Shown here: piece after piece, positions 6,907 to 15,402 of the stretch
Numbering within the stretch: the stretch's first letter is position 1
Layout: each line of letters opens with the position of its first letter
DNA from: Fibrobacter sp. UWR3
Lineage (GTDB): Bacteria; Fibrobacterota; Fibrobacteria; Fibrobacterales; Fibrobacteraceae
Direction: 5' to 3'
Length of the DNA stretch: 64,000 nt
NCBI RefSeq assembly: GCF_900143055.1
Contig: NZ_FRCW01000004.1
Location: 124,001 to 188,000 of the forward strand
The notes under the pieces: model-generated
What the model was told of the DNA's origin: nothing
Databases searched by the model: none
What the model saw: the letters and a program-made list of their open reading frames with translations, nothing else
Position numbers and translations under genes: made by a program

Positions 6907-9108
6907 TTACTTGAGCGTCACGCTACGGCTTATTCCGTTCACTCGGACGATGTAGTTGCCCGGAGTTTGCAGGGTGATGCTCGTCGTTGCACTGGCAATT
7001 GGCTTGGCAGCAACCAAGTGACCAAGCGCATCGAAGATGCGGACAACGCCACCCTGCGTATTAGAAAGCGTGAGCGTCATGCCGTTTACCGCAAGATTGA
7101 ACATAGGCCGCATCGCATTCCACGCAATATCCGTTCCCTTTGAGGAACTGCTATTCGCCTTCGACGACGAAGACGATTCCGGCTTTGTAGAAGACGAAGT
7201 CTCGGCCTTGCTCGAAGAGGACTCATCAGAAGAACTAGATGCAATCACAGAACTGCTACTGGATTCTTCACTACTGGACGAAAGTATCGGAACAGAACTA
7301 GAGGATTCAATCTCCGACGAACTGGATTCGGCATCAGAACTGCTAGATTCAACAGGTGTTGAACTAGACGATTCTGCACTAGAACTACTCGACAGCGAAC
7401 TACTTGACATTCCATACTTTGAGTAGAATTCTTCGCAGGTTCCCTCGCTTACGAGAATCGGATAATTGCCCTCGCAGTATTGCCAGAGGCCGCTATCGTC
7501 ATCAAGACCGGCATTCGTGTTCAACGTTTCTACAAATTCAGGCGATTGCATAACCGCAGTTGTTTTGCCAAATACATTTACAGTAAATGAAGAAGAATCT
7601 ATTTGTATGGGATTAGCGCCCTCCCCAATAAAATCAATATTGTAGTAACTATTACTTATCGTTGACGCAGAATCATTCGTATATGCAATTCCGGAAATTT
7701 TTAGATATTTCGCTAAATCGGTACTACGGTTGTTTACAACGGCATAACTATTTTTTACAAGTGATTTTGTATTTTCTCGGATTAGTCCTGCACTTTTTAT
7801 CCAATAATATGATGACGCACTGACAAAGTTTGCAATGGAATTTTCAAATGGTGTGTTTAATACGCTATGATTGTTTTCAATTTTTTCATACTGCGTTTTT
7901 CCCACCAATCCGCCAATGAGAAATGGAGTCATCTTATTTGATGGTTGAGCGTTAATTACATCAATAGATAATTCTGAATAAGATTGTTCAATAAACCCGT
8001 AATCCTTATTTCCGAGAAGTCCACAAGAGGCAAAACCGACCAATCCGCCTATATAAAAATTATTATTCAAGTTATTCCCTATATAAATGGAGTCAATGTA
8101 AAAGACGGATTGGCTTTCTTTTACCGTTCCTCCGCTTTTTCCCGCAATTCCACCAAAATAAAACTCTGCAGAAACCGTGCTAGTAGAACTTATGGATTCT
8201 ATTGAATAGATTCTTACATTTGATTGACTTTTTTCAACAACAGCATTTTCAATATTCATTGATTGTGCGCCACCAATATTTTCGGCAGCAATTCCGCCTA
8301 TACGCCGAAAATCCGACGAGTTATATTCAGAATTTTTTAATTTAGGAAAACAAATTTCTGATATGGAGGACGAAATTAGTCCTCGATTTTGAGCAGCAAT
8401 TCCTCCAATTTTTGCATTTCCGTATAGCACAAATTGTTTTTTTTCACAAAAATCAAAAAATGATTGAGAATTTTTCACCGTTCCGCTTTCCCAATTCACA
8501 TATGTAATCCCTCCAAAACTTGAGTCTGTCGTAAACGTTGCTCTATTAACGCACGATTCAATCACTCCGTAATTATCATGTGCTATAGCAGAAGCACCTT
8601 GAACGACGGCATAATTAACACAATTTTCGATTTTTCCATGATTTAATCTAACAAATCCATAAGTTGTTTTACCTGATTTTATCGCTAAATTTTTTAGAAT
8701 AAAATTGGGCCGACAATAATCAAAAAGGCTTGAGCTATTCACTCCATAAATGGCGTGACCATTTCCATCAAAAATTCCATTAAACTTATTCGAGACATTT
8801 CCAATTACAGGAGTTGCTCGTGATGCTGCCGTCGTAGAATCATCCACATAATAAATATCGTTATTCAAAACAGCATTAATAGACGTATTTCCGTTTGTAT
8901 TCACCTGGTAAGCAAACCAAGCCAGTTCACTCGGACTTGTGATAACGTAATATTCAACGCCATCTATTTCTTTGGAAGATGGCTTTGACGTAGAGCCATC
9001 CCAATCTTCGGCAAAAGCCGTGCTGAATAGCCCTGCCAGCAGGCAGAGAATGATTGCTTTGAAAGCCGAGAAACGGCGGAAACAGGAGGGGCGGGTCTGG
9101 GTGGTCAT
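6907..9108 (-). CDS. Secreted surface protein: GLUG-like repeats, polyserine linker, C-terminal sorting-like domain
   Basis: The 733-residue protein has a signal peptide ending near TAFAED. A long repetitive region follows with many GGIA/GGLVG-type turns (GGIAAQNRG, GGIAAENIGG, GGLVGFASCG, GGLVGKTQ), resembling GLUG-type beta-helix repeats of bacterial adhesins. A linker of SSSS runs comes next (about 570-650), then a C-terminal domain (GGVVRIFDALGHLV to GNYIVRVNGISRSVTLK) like the sorting domains of type IX-exported proteins. A good Shine-Dalgarno site (AAGGAG) precedes the ATG, with TATATT about 38 bases upstream. The repeat region (about 7580-8900) is clearly AT-rich with Asn/Ile/Lys-rich codons, unlike its neighbours, which suggests a different history. 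The ligand is unknown. Confidence 0.82.
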   Translation of the reverse strand: MTTQTRPSCFRRFSAFKAIILCLLAGLFSTAFAEDWDGSTSKPSSKEIDGVEYYVITSPSELAWFAYQVNTNGNTSINAVLNNDIYYVDDSTTAASRATPVIGNVSNKFNGIFDGNGHAIYGVNSSSLFDYCRPNFILKNLAIKSGKTTYGFVRLNHGKIENCVNYAVVQGASAIAHDNYGVIESCVNRATFTTDSSFGGITYVNWESGTVKNSQSFFDFCEKKQFVLYGNAKIGGIAAQNRGLISSSISEICFPKLKNSEYNSSDFRRIGGIAAENIGGAQSMNIENAVVEKSQSNVRIYSIESISSTSTVSAEFYFGGIAGKSGGTVKESQSVFYIDSIYIGNNLNNNFYIGGLVGFASCGLLGNKDYGFIEQSYSELSIDVINAQPSNKMTPFLIGGLVGKTQYEKIENNHSVLNTPFENSIANFVSASSYYWIKSAGLIRENTKSLVKNSYAVVNNRSTDLAKYLKISGIAYTNDSASTISNSYYNIDFIGEGANPIQIDSSSFTVNVFGKTTAVMQSPEFVETLNTNAGLDDDSGLWQYCEGNYPILVSEGTCEEFYSKYGMSSSSLSSSSSAESSSSTPVESSSSDAESSSSEIESSSSVPILSSSSEESSSSSVIASSSSDESSSSKAETSSSTKPESSSSSKANSSSSKGTDIAWNAMRPMFNLAVNGMTLTLSNTQGGVVRIFDALGHLVAAKPIASATTSITLQTPGNYIVRVNGISRSVTLK

Positions 9109-9205
9109 AGGCGGCTCCTTGGACAGGTTACTCCTAAATATATATTATCATTGGCACTTTGTAAAGAAAAATATATATTTTGCGCCTTTTAGTCCTTTTT
9201 GCGCA

Positions 9206-9234
9206 CGAAAAATCCCGCCTTGATCGGCGGGATT
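9206..9234 (-). terminator. Rho-independent terminator of the RND operon
   Basis: On the minus strand AATCCCGCC (9234-9226) and GGCGGGATT (9219-9211) form a 9-bp stem with a 6-base loop and a T-rich tail. It follows the stop of the RND pump gene by about 25 bases. Confidence 0.85.
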
Positions 9235-9257
9235 TCTGAAACATTGCTTGTGCGGGC

Positions 9258-12200
9258 TTATGCCGTCGCGTGCTTGTTCATCTTTTTCTTGATCTTGCTC
9301 GCGCCTTTCTTCGCCTTGTGGAATATGGCGTTCGGGAGCCAGAAGAACGTGGGCACGAGGTACATCGTGAGGATTGCCGACACGAGGAGACCACCCACGG
9401 ATGCGATACCCATCGGCTGCGTCATGGCGGCCACGTTACCACCGAGCGCGAATGCGAGCGGAAGCTGTGCCACGATGGACGCAAACGTTGCAAGCACAAT
9501 CGGCTGGAACTTGTTCTTTGCGGCAGTCATCATTGCCGAACGCCTTCCCATGGCACCGCTTCGCAGCAGCCTGTTCGATTCGTCAAGCAATAGAATAGCG
9601 TTGTTCACCACCACACCGATAAGCATCACTATAGCCATGAGGGCAATCATCGAGAGCGCCTTGCCGGTAAACACGAGGGCGAGGAGCACGCCGATAGCGC
9701 CCATCGGGATGGTCATCATGATGATGAACGGCTGCATGAAACTTTCGAGGAGCGCGATGAGCAAAATGTAGGTGAGGAGGATTGCCATGATAATGGCCAC
9801 CTTGAATTCCGCCACCATGTCGTTTTGCATGTCGGCCTGTGCACCGAAACTGAAGGTAATGCCTTCGGGAAGTTCGCTCTTCATGCTTTCGGCGAGTGCG
9901 CCCACCTTGCCCATGATTTCACCGGTAGTGTGGCCGGGCAAGAGGTTCATGGAAACGTCGACACGGGTACGCTTGCGCTTGCGGTCGATTCGGGTCGGGC
10001 CCGCACCGTCTTCGATGTAGAAGAGTTCGCTTGCGTTCAGGTAACCCTTCGGGGTCATAATCGGCAGGTTCTCGATGTCGGTATGGCTCTGGCGGTCCTT
10101 TTCCATCATGCGCACGTATACGTCGTATTCTTCACCGTCTTCGGTATATTGCCCCGCTTCGTAGCCGCTCACCGCGATGTAGTTGTAGGTGGCGACGGTC
10201 TGGAGCGTAACGCCGTAGTCGGCGAGTGCCTGGCGGTTCGGAATGAGGCGAATTTCGGGTTTACCCGCTTCGTAACTCGTCTTGAGGTCAACAATGCCGC
10301 TGATGGAATCCTTGATGCGGTCCATAATCAGGTTGGACGCCTTCACGACGGAATCCGCATGCAGGCCGTTCACTTCGAGCACCACGTCGCCCGCGGAGTT
10401 GTTGTTCATTTCGGAAGCGGATGCGGACTTGATGGAAATGTAGGCGTCGGGGATGTCGGCGAGGTAGGGGCGCAGGGAATCGACAATCTGGTCGGTGCTG
10501 CGGGTACGGCCTTCCCAGTCCTTCAAGAGCTTCACGCGCATCGTTGCCTGGTTGACCGTCGTCATGCCGTTGGAACCACCGACGTTCATGCTGTAGTGCA
10601 CAATTTCGGGGACGCCCTTGATGCGGCTTTCGATGATTTGAGCAATGCTGTCGGTCGTTTCGATGTTGGTGCCCACGGGCATTTCGAGCTTGACGCTGAT
10701 CATGCCCTGGTCCTGCTTCGGCATAATTTCGACCGTAAGGGCGTTCTTGGCAAGGAAGCCGACGACAGCGATTGTGCCCACGAGAGCGAGGACCTGGAAA
10801 ATCACGCCCGGAATGGAGAGGCAGAACGAAAGCGTCTTGAGGTAGATAAAGCGGATGCCGTTCAGGGCCTTCGGGAAGATGCCCAGCGCGCTTGCGATAA
10901 TGCCGGGCTTTTCTTCGATGATGTTCCCGAATTCATCCTTCTTCTTGCCCTTGAACAGGTAGGCGGCCATGAGCGGTGTCAGCGTGAAGGTCACGAGGAG
11001 CGACACGAACGTGGCGAACACCATGGTAAGGCCGAAGGTGCGGAAGAAGATACCGGCGATGGACTTCATGAATGCGATAGGCACGAACACGCACACGTTG
11101 GTGAGCGTGGATGCCATAATGGCGACCATGATTTCGGAGGTACCCTTGTAGGCGGCTTCCTTGGGTTCAAGCCCGAGTTTCAGCTTTTCGTTGATGTTCT
11201 CGAGCACCACGATGGAGTTTGTGACGAGCAAGCCCACCGATGAAGAAAGTGCCATCAAGGACATCATGTTGATGCCGAAGCCCGCGAAGTACATGAGGGT
11301 AAAAGCACCGATCACGGAGATAGGCATCGTGAGGGCAGCGATAATCATCGTCGAGAACTTGCCGAGGAACAGAAGCAGGAGGCCTGCGGTAAGCGCGATG
11401 GCGATGATGATGTTCTGGATAACGTTGTCGATAGATTCGCTCACGGCTTCGGACTTGTCGTACACCAGGTGCAGTTCGAATCCTTCGGGGAGGGTCTTCT
11501 GGATTTCGTTCATGCGCTTGATGACGCCTTCGGAAACCTTCACCACGTTCGCGTCGGAACGTTTCTTGATATCGAGCGATACGGAGTTTTGCCCGTTGAA
11601 GCGCGATGCGGAAGTGATGGTCTCGATGGTATCCTTCACGACTGCGATTTCGCTAAGCTTGATGACGCCCTTCGCCGTCGGGATATCCATGTTGCGGATT
11701 TCGTCAAGGGTCTGGAACTTGCCCGAAGTACGCACGCTCGTGTTCTTGTGCTTGCCGATAACTTCACCGATAGGGAAGTTGATGTTCGACTGCCCGAAGA
11801 GCCCCATGATGGTCGCAATATCGACATTGCGGTCGAGCATCTTGTCCTTGTCAATCTCGATGGAAATCTGGCGAGTGGTACCACCGAACACATCGACGCT
11901 AGCCACGCCGGAAACTGCGGTAAAGAGCGGTTCGATATCGTCTTCCACCTTCTGGCGGAGTTCCGTGGAGTTGAGCGGTCCGGTAAACGAGATGGACATG
12001 ATGGCGGCGCCGTTGATATCGACCTTCGCGATAATCGGGGCCTGCACGGCATCGGGGAAGTTCACCGACGCAAGGTCAATCTTGGAACGCACGTCGTTTG
12101 CGGCCACGTCCACGTTGACGCCCATGTTGAACATGGCGACGAGAATGCCGTAGTTCTCAAGGCATATGGATTGCACGAAGTCGATACCGTCAACAAGTTC

Positions 12201-12407
12201 CACCTGGTCTTCGATGGGCTTGATGATGGTGGACTCGATTTCTTCGGGGCTTGCGCCCTGGTAGATGATGGTTGCGGTGACCACGGGGACGTCGAATTTC
12301 GGCATCAGGTCGACCACCATCATGCTGTAGGTGTAGAGACCGAAAACCACCACGGTCAAGATGACCATGAGCATGGTAATCGGTTTGTAGATACTGGCCT
12401 TAATCAT
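9258..12407 (-). CDS. RND-superfamily inner-membrane efflux transporter (HAE-1/AcrB type)
   Basis: The 1,049-residue protein has full HAE-1 length: an N-terminal helix (MIKASIYKPITMLMVILTVV), a first periplasmic loop (MPKFDVPVVTATIIYQGASPEE), two six-helix bundles and a second large loop. It is the pump of a tripartite system with the adaptor and TolC-like genes just upstream, and presumably exports drugs, lipids or other amphiphiles. The canonical proton-relay residues are absent. In TM4 the AcrB Asp407-Asp408 pair is replaced by Thr396-Asn397 (GLLVTNSIVVLEN), and in TM10 Lys940 is replaced by Asn935 (VVVNNAILLLD). Energy coupling may therefore differ from AcrB. A GGGAG Shine-Dalgarno precedes the ATG; the gap to the adaptor gene is 14 bases. 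Confidence 0.93.
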   Translation of the reverse strand: MIKASIYKPITMLMVILTVVVFGLYTYSMMVVDLMPKFDVPVVTATIIYQGASPEEIESTIIKPIEDQVELVDGIDFVQSICLENYGILVAMFNMGVNVDVAANDVRSKIDLASVNFPDAVQAPIIAKVDINGAAIMSISFTGPLNSTELRQKVEDDIEPLFTAVSGVASVDVFGGTTRQISIEIDKDKMLDRNVDIATIMGLFGQSNINFPIGEVIGKHKNTSVRTSGKFQTLDEIRNMDIPTAKGVIKLSEIAVVKDTIETITSASRFNGQNSVSLDIKKRSDANVVKVSEGVIKRMNEIQKTLPEGFELHLVYDKSEAVSESIDNVIQNIIIAIALTAGLLLLFLGKFSTMIIAALTMPISVIGAFTLMYFAGFGINMMSLMALSSSVGLLVTNSIVVLENINEKLKLGLEPKEAAYKGTSEIMVAIMASTLTNVCVFVPIAFMKSIAGIFFRTFGLTMVFATFVSLLVTFTLTPLMAAYLFKGKKKDEFGNIIEEKPGIIASALGIFPKALNGIRFIYLKTLSFCLSIPGVIFQVLALVGTIAVVGFLAKNALTVEIMPKQDQGMISVKLEMPVGTNIETTDSIAQIIESRIKGVPEIVHYSMNVGGSNGMTTVNQATMRVKLLKDWEGRTRSTDQIVDSLRPYLADIPDAYISIKSASASEMNNNSAGDVVLEVNGLHADSVVKASNLIMDRIKDSISGIVDLKTSYEAGKPEIRLIPNRQALADYGVTLQTVATYNYIAVSGYEAGQYTEDGEEYDVYVRMMEKDRQSHTDIENLPIMTPKGYLNASELFYIEDGAGPTRIDRKRKRTRVDVSMNLLPGHTTGEIMGKVGALAESMKSELPEGITFSFGAQADMQNDMVAEFKVAIIMAILLTYILLIALLESFMQPFIIMMTIPMGAIGVLLALVFTGKALSMIALMAIVMLIGVVVNNAILLLDESNRLLRSGAMGRRSAMMTAAKNKFQPIVLATFASIVAQLPLAFALGGNVAAMTQPMGIASVGGLLVSAILTMYLVPTFFWLPNAIFHKAKKGASKIKKKMNKHATA

Positions 12408-12421
12408 TCAGCAAAACTCCC

Positions 12422-13468
12422 TTATTCGACAATCAGGACCTTGTCGCCGTCGCTCATGCGGTTCTGGCCTTCCACCATGACGGTCTCGTTGTCTTCCAGG
12501 CCTTCGGTAATCTGGATGTCGTCCTTGGTCTGCACGCCGAGCTTCACAATCTTGCGGCGGGCCTTGCCTTCGTTGTCGACAGTCCATACGGCGTTCACGC
12601 CATTGCGGTAGACAATCGCCTCGTTCGGGATTACGATGCCGCTCACTTCGCGTGCGTCGAGTTCCGCGGTCACGTACATGCCGGGGAGGAGCTTCTTGTG
12701 CTTGTTGTCGAAGGTGACTTCCACCGGGAAGAATCGGGTCTGCGGGTTGGCGGCGAGCGGGATAAGCGTCACCTTGCCCTTGATCTTTTCGCCGGCGACG
12801 GTGACCGTTGCGGTAGCGCCCTTCTTGAAGTAACCGATGTCGTTACTCGTGACGTTCAGCTTGAGGATAACCTGGTTGAGTTTCGCGATGGTGCAGAACA
12901 CGCCGCCAAGTCCCGGAGTCTGGCCCACCTTGTAGTTGAGCTCGGTCACCACGCCTGCAGCCGGTGCGAGAATCTTTGTGGCGCGGCGGGCGGTCTCGAG
13001 GTTCATCTTGGCAATCTTCAACTGCATTTCCTGCGTGTCCATGTCCTGCTGGCTGATACCACCCTTGGCATGGAGTTCACGCATGCGCTCGGTCGCCTTC
13101 TCGAGGAGGGCCACCTGTTCTTGCGCCTGCTGGTACTGCGTGTTGTCGCCGGTAAAGATGTATTCGGCGAGCACCTGGTCTTTTTGCACGGAGGAACCTA
13201 CCTGCACGTTAATCTTTGCGAGCGGGTCGCTCATCTTGGAGATGGCGTAGGACTGCTGCATACCTTCGATAGAACCGCTGAACTTGCGGACATCGCTGAG
13301 CTTTGCCGCGGTTGCCTTCACGACTCGTGCGGGCTTGCCCTTTTCCTTCTGGATTTCCTCGATAGTGGTGGGCTTTGCTTCGGTTTTTTCGTCTTTCTTG
13401 AGATCGCAGCCGACAAGAAGAAGCGAAATGGCTGAAAGGGTGATGACTGTTTTCGTGATCTTGTTCAT
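12422..13468 (-). CDS. RND efflux periplasmic adaptor (membrane fusion) lipoprotein
   Basis: The 348-residue protein begins with a lipoprotein signal (SAISLLLVGC, lipobox cysteine about residue 21). It then has the adaptor layout: a barrel-sandwich half (SKMSDPLAKINVQVGSSVQKDQVLAEY), a helical hairpin (about 110-165, with QVALLEKATERMRELHAKGG), the returning lipoyl half (ILAPAAGVVTELNYKVGQ), a beta-barrel domain and a membrane-proximal domain (VIPNEAIVYRNGVNAVWTVD). It bridges the RND pump to the TolC-like channel. An AGGAAG Shine-Dalgarno lies upstream. It is the middle gene of the tolC-adaptor-pump operon, with gaps of 13 and 14 bases. Confidence 0.93.
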   Translation of the reverse strand: MNKITKTVITLSAISLLLVGCDLKKDEKTEAKPTTIEEIQKEKGKPARVVKATAAKLSDVRKFSGSIEGMQQSYAISKMSDPLAKINVQVGSSVQKDQVLAEYIFTGDNTQYQQAQEQVALLEKATERMRELHAKGGISQQDMDTQEMQLKIAKMNLETARRATKILAPAAGVVTELNYKVGQTPGLGGVFCTIAKLNQVILKLNVTSNDIGYFKKGATATVTVAGEKIKGKVTLIPLAANPQTRFFPVEVTFDNKHKKLLPGMYVTAELDAREVSGIVIPNEAIVYRNGVNAVWTVDNEGKARRKIVKLGVQTKDDIQITEGLEDNETVMVEGQNRMSDGDKVLIVE

Positions 13469-13481
13469 ATTCTGCTTCCTA

Positions 13482-14900
13482 TTAATATTCTCCGGTGGCC
13501 TGCAGGAGGGCGTTGTATGCCTTGTTCCATTCGACGATGGAATTCATGTAGTCGAGCTTTGCGGTGCGCAGGCTGTTTTCTGCCGTCAGGAGGTTCAGCT
13601 GCGTTTCGCGCCCGAGCTTGTAGGCGTCGTTCGTGAGGTCATAGTTCTTCTGCGCCAAGTCAACCTGGCGCTTTGCAATTTCAATCTGGCTGTTCGCGTC
13701 CTCGAGCGTGTTCGCGCAGGATTCAATCTGCATGCGGAACCCGCGCTCGGCAGTTTCCTTCTGGATTTGCGTGCTGCGGAGGCTCGATTTGGCCTGCGTG
13801 ACGCTCTCGCGGGTCTTCATGCCGTTGAAGAGGTTCATCGTGACGTTAAGTGCCACGTACTTGTTGAGCTTATCCCACTTGGGTGCATCCCAGTCGAAGA
13901 AGTCGTTCTTGTTGTTTGCGTACTTGATGCCGCCAAGGAGCACGACTGTCGGCTTGTAGCCGCCTTCCTCGATTTCGATGTTCAGGTTCTTCATGTTCTC
14001 GGTTTCTTCGAGCATCACGAGTTCCCTGCGGCGCTTCTTCACGTTCGCCATGCTGGTATCGGGGTAGGTGTAGCCTGCCGCGGGGTCGCGCAGGTCGCCC
14101 TGGAACTGCACGTCGCTTTCCCATTCGAGGCCCATGGTGTTCAGGAGGGCGTTACGGGCGAGGATGCGCTTCTTTTCGGTGCTTGCAATCTTGGAATTCA
14201 GCTGGTCCATCGAGAGCTGCACGCGGATGAGGTCAAGTTCCGTGGCGAGCCCGCTCTTGAGGGACTGTTCCACGAAGCTCAGGTTTTCCTGGAGCATGTC
14301 CTTGGAGGCGTACATGATGCTGATTGCGGAATCGAGATAGATGAGCTGGTCAAATGCGTTCGCGACATCGTAGCGGACCTGGGCCTTCTTGTTTTCGAGA
14401 TTCACTTCGCTTACGCGCTTGTATGCCTTTGCAATCTCGATACCGGTACCCACCTTGCCCTGGGCGTAGAGAATCTGCGTGGCCGTGATGCCTACGCTGG
14501 ATTGCCAGCGGTAGCCCTGTGACTTCATGCCGTAAATGAGCCCGTCCACGGCGGGGCCGATAACCTGCTGGTCGTAGGCGTTTGCCATGGGGTTGCCGTT
14601 CTCGTCGGTACCTGCTGCCATGTTTGCGGCAGCGTCGGCGAGGTCGGAGGTCTTTTCCACGTCATCAAGGCCAAAAATACGGGTAACCGTTGCACTCAGG
14701 TCGATTGTGGGGTAGGCGTTGCCGTAGCCGGCGGTTACCTGGGAGCTGGCGCTTTTTAGGTCTTCTTCGGCAGACTTGACGTCCGAAGATTTTTCAAGAG
14801 CAATATTGATCGCTTCTTCGCGGGTGTACGTCTTGCCCGCCCACGATGGTATCGCGAGGCTCAGGGCAAGTGCCGATAAAAGGGCGAAATTCCTTGACAT
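13482..14900 (-). CDS. TolC-family outer-membrane efflux channel protein
   Basis: The 472-residue protein has a signal peptide (MSRNFALLSALALSLAIPSWAG) and the internally repeated TolC/OEP layout. Long heptad-rich helices (EEAINIALEKSSDVKSAEED; KAQVRYDVANAFDQLIYLDSA; AKRQVDLAQKNYDLTNDAYK) alternate with short strand segments. The family forms trimeric channels from the periplasm through the outer membrane. It is the first gene of the efflux operon. Upstream on the minus strand is an AGGAG Shine-Dalgarno about 8 bases before the ATG, preceded by a TAGTAT -10-like hexamer. An insert after residue 60 is rich in Ala/Asp (SDLADAAANMAAGTDENGN) and may be a surface loop. Confidence 0.92.
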   Translation of the reverse strand: MSRNFALLSALALSLAIPSWAGKTYTREEAINIALEKSSDVKSAEEDLKSASSQVTAGYGNAYPTIDLSATVTRIFGLDDVEKTSDLADAAANMAAGTDENGNPMANAYDQQVIGPAVDGLIYGMKSQGYRWQSSVGITATQILYAQGKVGTGIEIAKAYKRVSEVNLENKKAQVRYDVANAFDQLIYLDSAISIMYASKDMLQENLSFVEQSLKSGLATELDLIRVQLSMDQLNSKIASTEKKRILARNALLNTMGLEWESDVQFQGDLRDPAAGYTYPDTSMANVKKRRRELVMLEETENMKNLNIEIEEGGYKPTVVLLGGIKYANNKNDFFDWDAPKWDKLNKYVALNVTMNLFNGMKTRESVTQAKSSLRSTQIQKETAERGFRMQIESCANTLEDANSQIEIAKRQVDLAQKNYDLTNDAYKLGRETQLNLLTAENSLRTAKLDYMNSIVEWNKAYNALLQATGEY

Positions 14901-15020
14901 CTAGTACTCCTATACTACAAGGTTGCGCCAAATTTAGCAAAAACCGCACTATATAACAAGGGAGTGGGGTTGTATTTCTAGATGAAACGACCAATTTAGG
15001 CGGTAAAAGGAACGGCCCTA

Positions 15021-15057
15021 AAAAACAAAACACGTGCTTATCTGTGCACGTGTTTTG
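15021..15057 (-). terminator. Rho-independent terminator after ybaB
   Basis: CAAAACACGTGC (15026-15037) and GCACGTGTTTTG (15046-15057) form a perfect 12-bp stem with an 8-base loop, flanked by A- and T-rich runs on either strand. In the minus orientation it ends the dnaX-ybaB transcript; it could also act on plus-strand transcripts. Confidence 0.85.
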
Positions 15058-15080
15058 CAAAAAATATGGATGTGTCCGGA

Positions 15081-15389
15081 TTACATCAGGCCGGGGATTT
15101 TCATGCCGCCGGTGATGTCGTTGAGGCTCGACTGGGCCGCTTCGTCCTTCTTCTTGATTGCTGCGTTGATGGCAGCCATGACGAGGTCTTCGAGGGCTTC
15201 CACGTCGTCCTTGTCGACTGCATCGGGGTTGATCTTTATCATGGTGAGGATTCCCTGGCCGTTGATGGCCACCTTTACCATGCCGCCGCCCGCCTCGGCG
15301 TCAAAACTCTGCGTCTTAAGGTCGTTCTGGGCCCTGAGCATCTTGCTCTGCATTTTCTGGAGGTCCCGGAGCATCTTGTTCATGTCCAT
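15081..15389 (-). CDS. ybaB: YbaB/EbfC-family nucleoid-associated protein
   Basis: The 102-residue protein is a typical YbaB/EbfC: an N-terminal helix (MNKMLRDLQKMQSKML), a strand pair (GGGMVKVAINGQGILTMIKINPDAV) and C-terminal helices (VEALEDLVMAAINAAIKKKDE). Members form tweezer-like dimers that bind DNA without strong sequence preference. It directly follows dnaX, the classic dnaX-ybaB-(recR) arrangement; recR is not present here. The frame stays open upstream into dnaX, but family similarity and an AGAAGGAA Shine-Dalgarno place the start at 15389, 13 bases after the dnaX stop. The Gly-Met-rich tail (GGMKIPGLM) is also family-typical. Confidence 0.94.
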   Translation of the reverse strand: MDMNKMLRDLQKMQSKMLRAQNDLKTQSFDAEAGGGMVKVAINGQGILTMIKINPDAVDKDDVEALEDLVMAAINAAIKKKDEAAQSSLNDITGGMKIPGLM

Positions 15390-15402
15390 AGTGCGTTTCC
15401 TT

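Noticed and set aside
9825-11243. Plus-strand open frame opposite the RND pump, His/Asp-rich
   Set aside because: Composition is that of an antisense reading of a transport protein; no start signal or domain.
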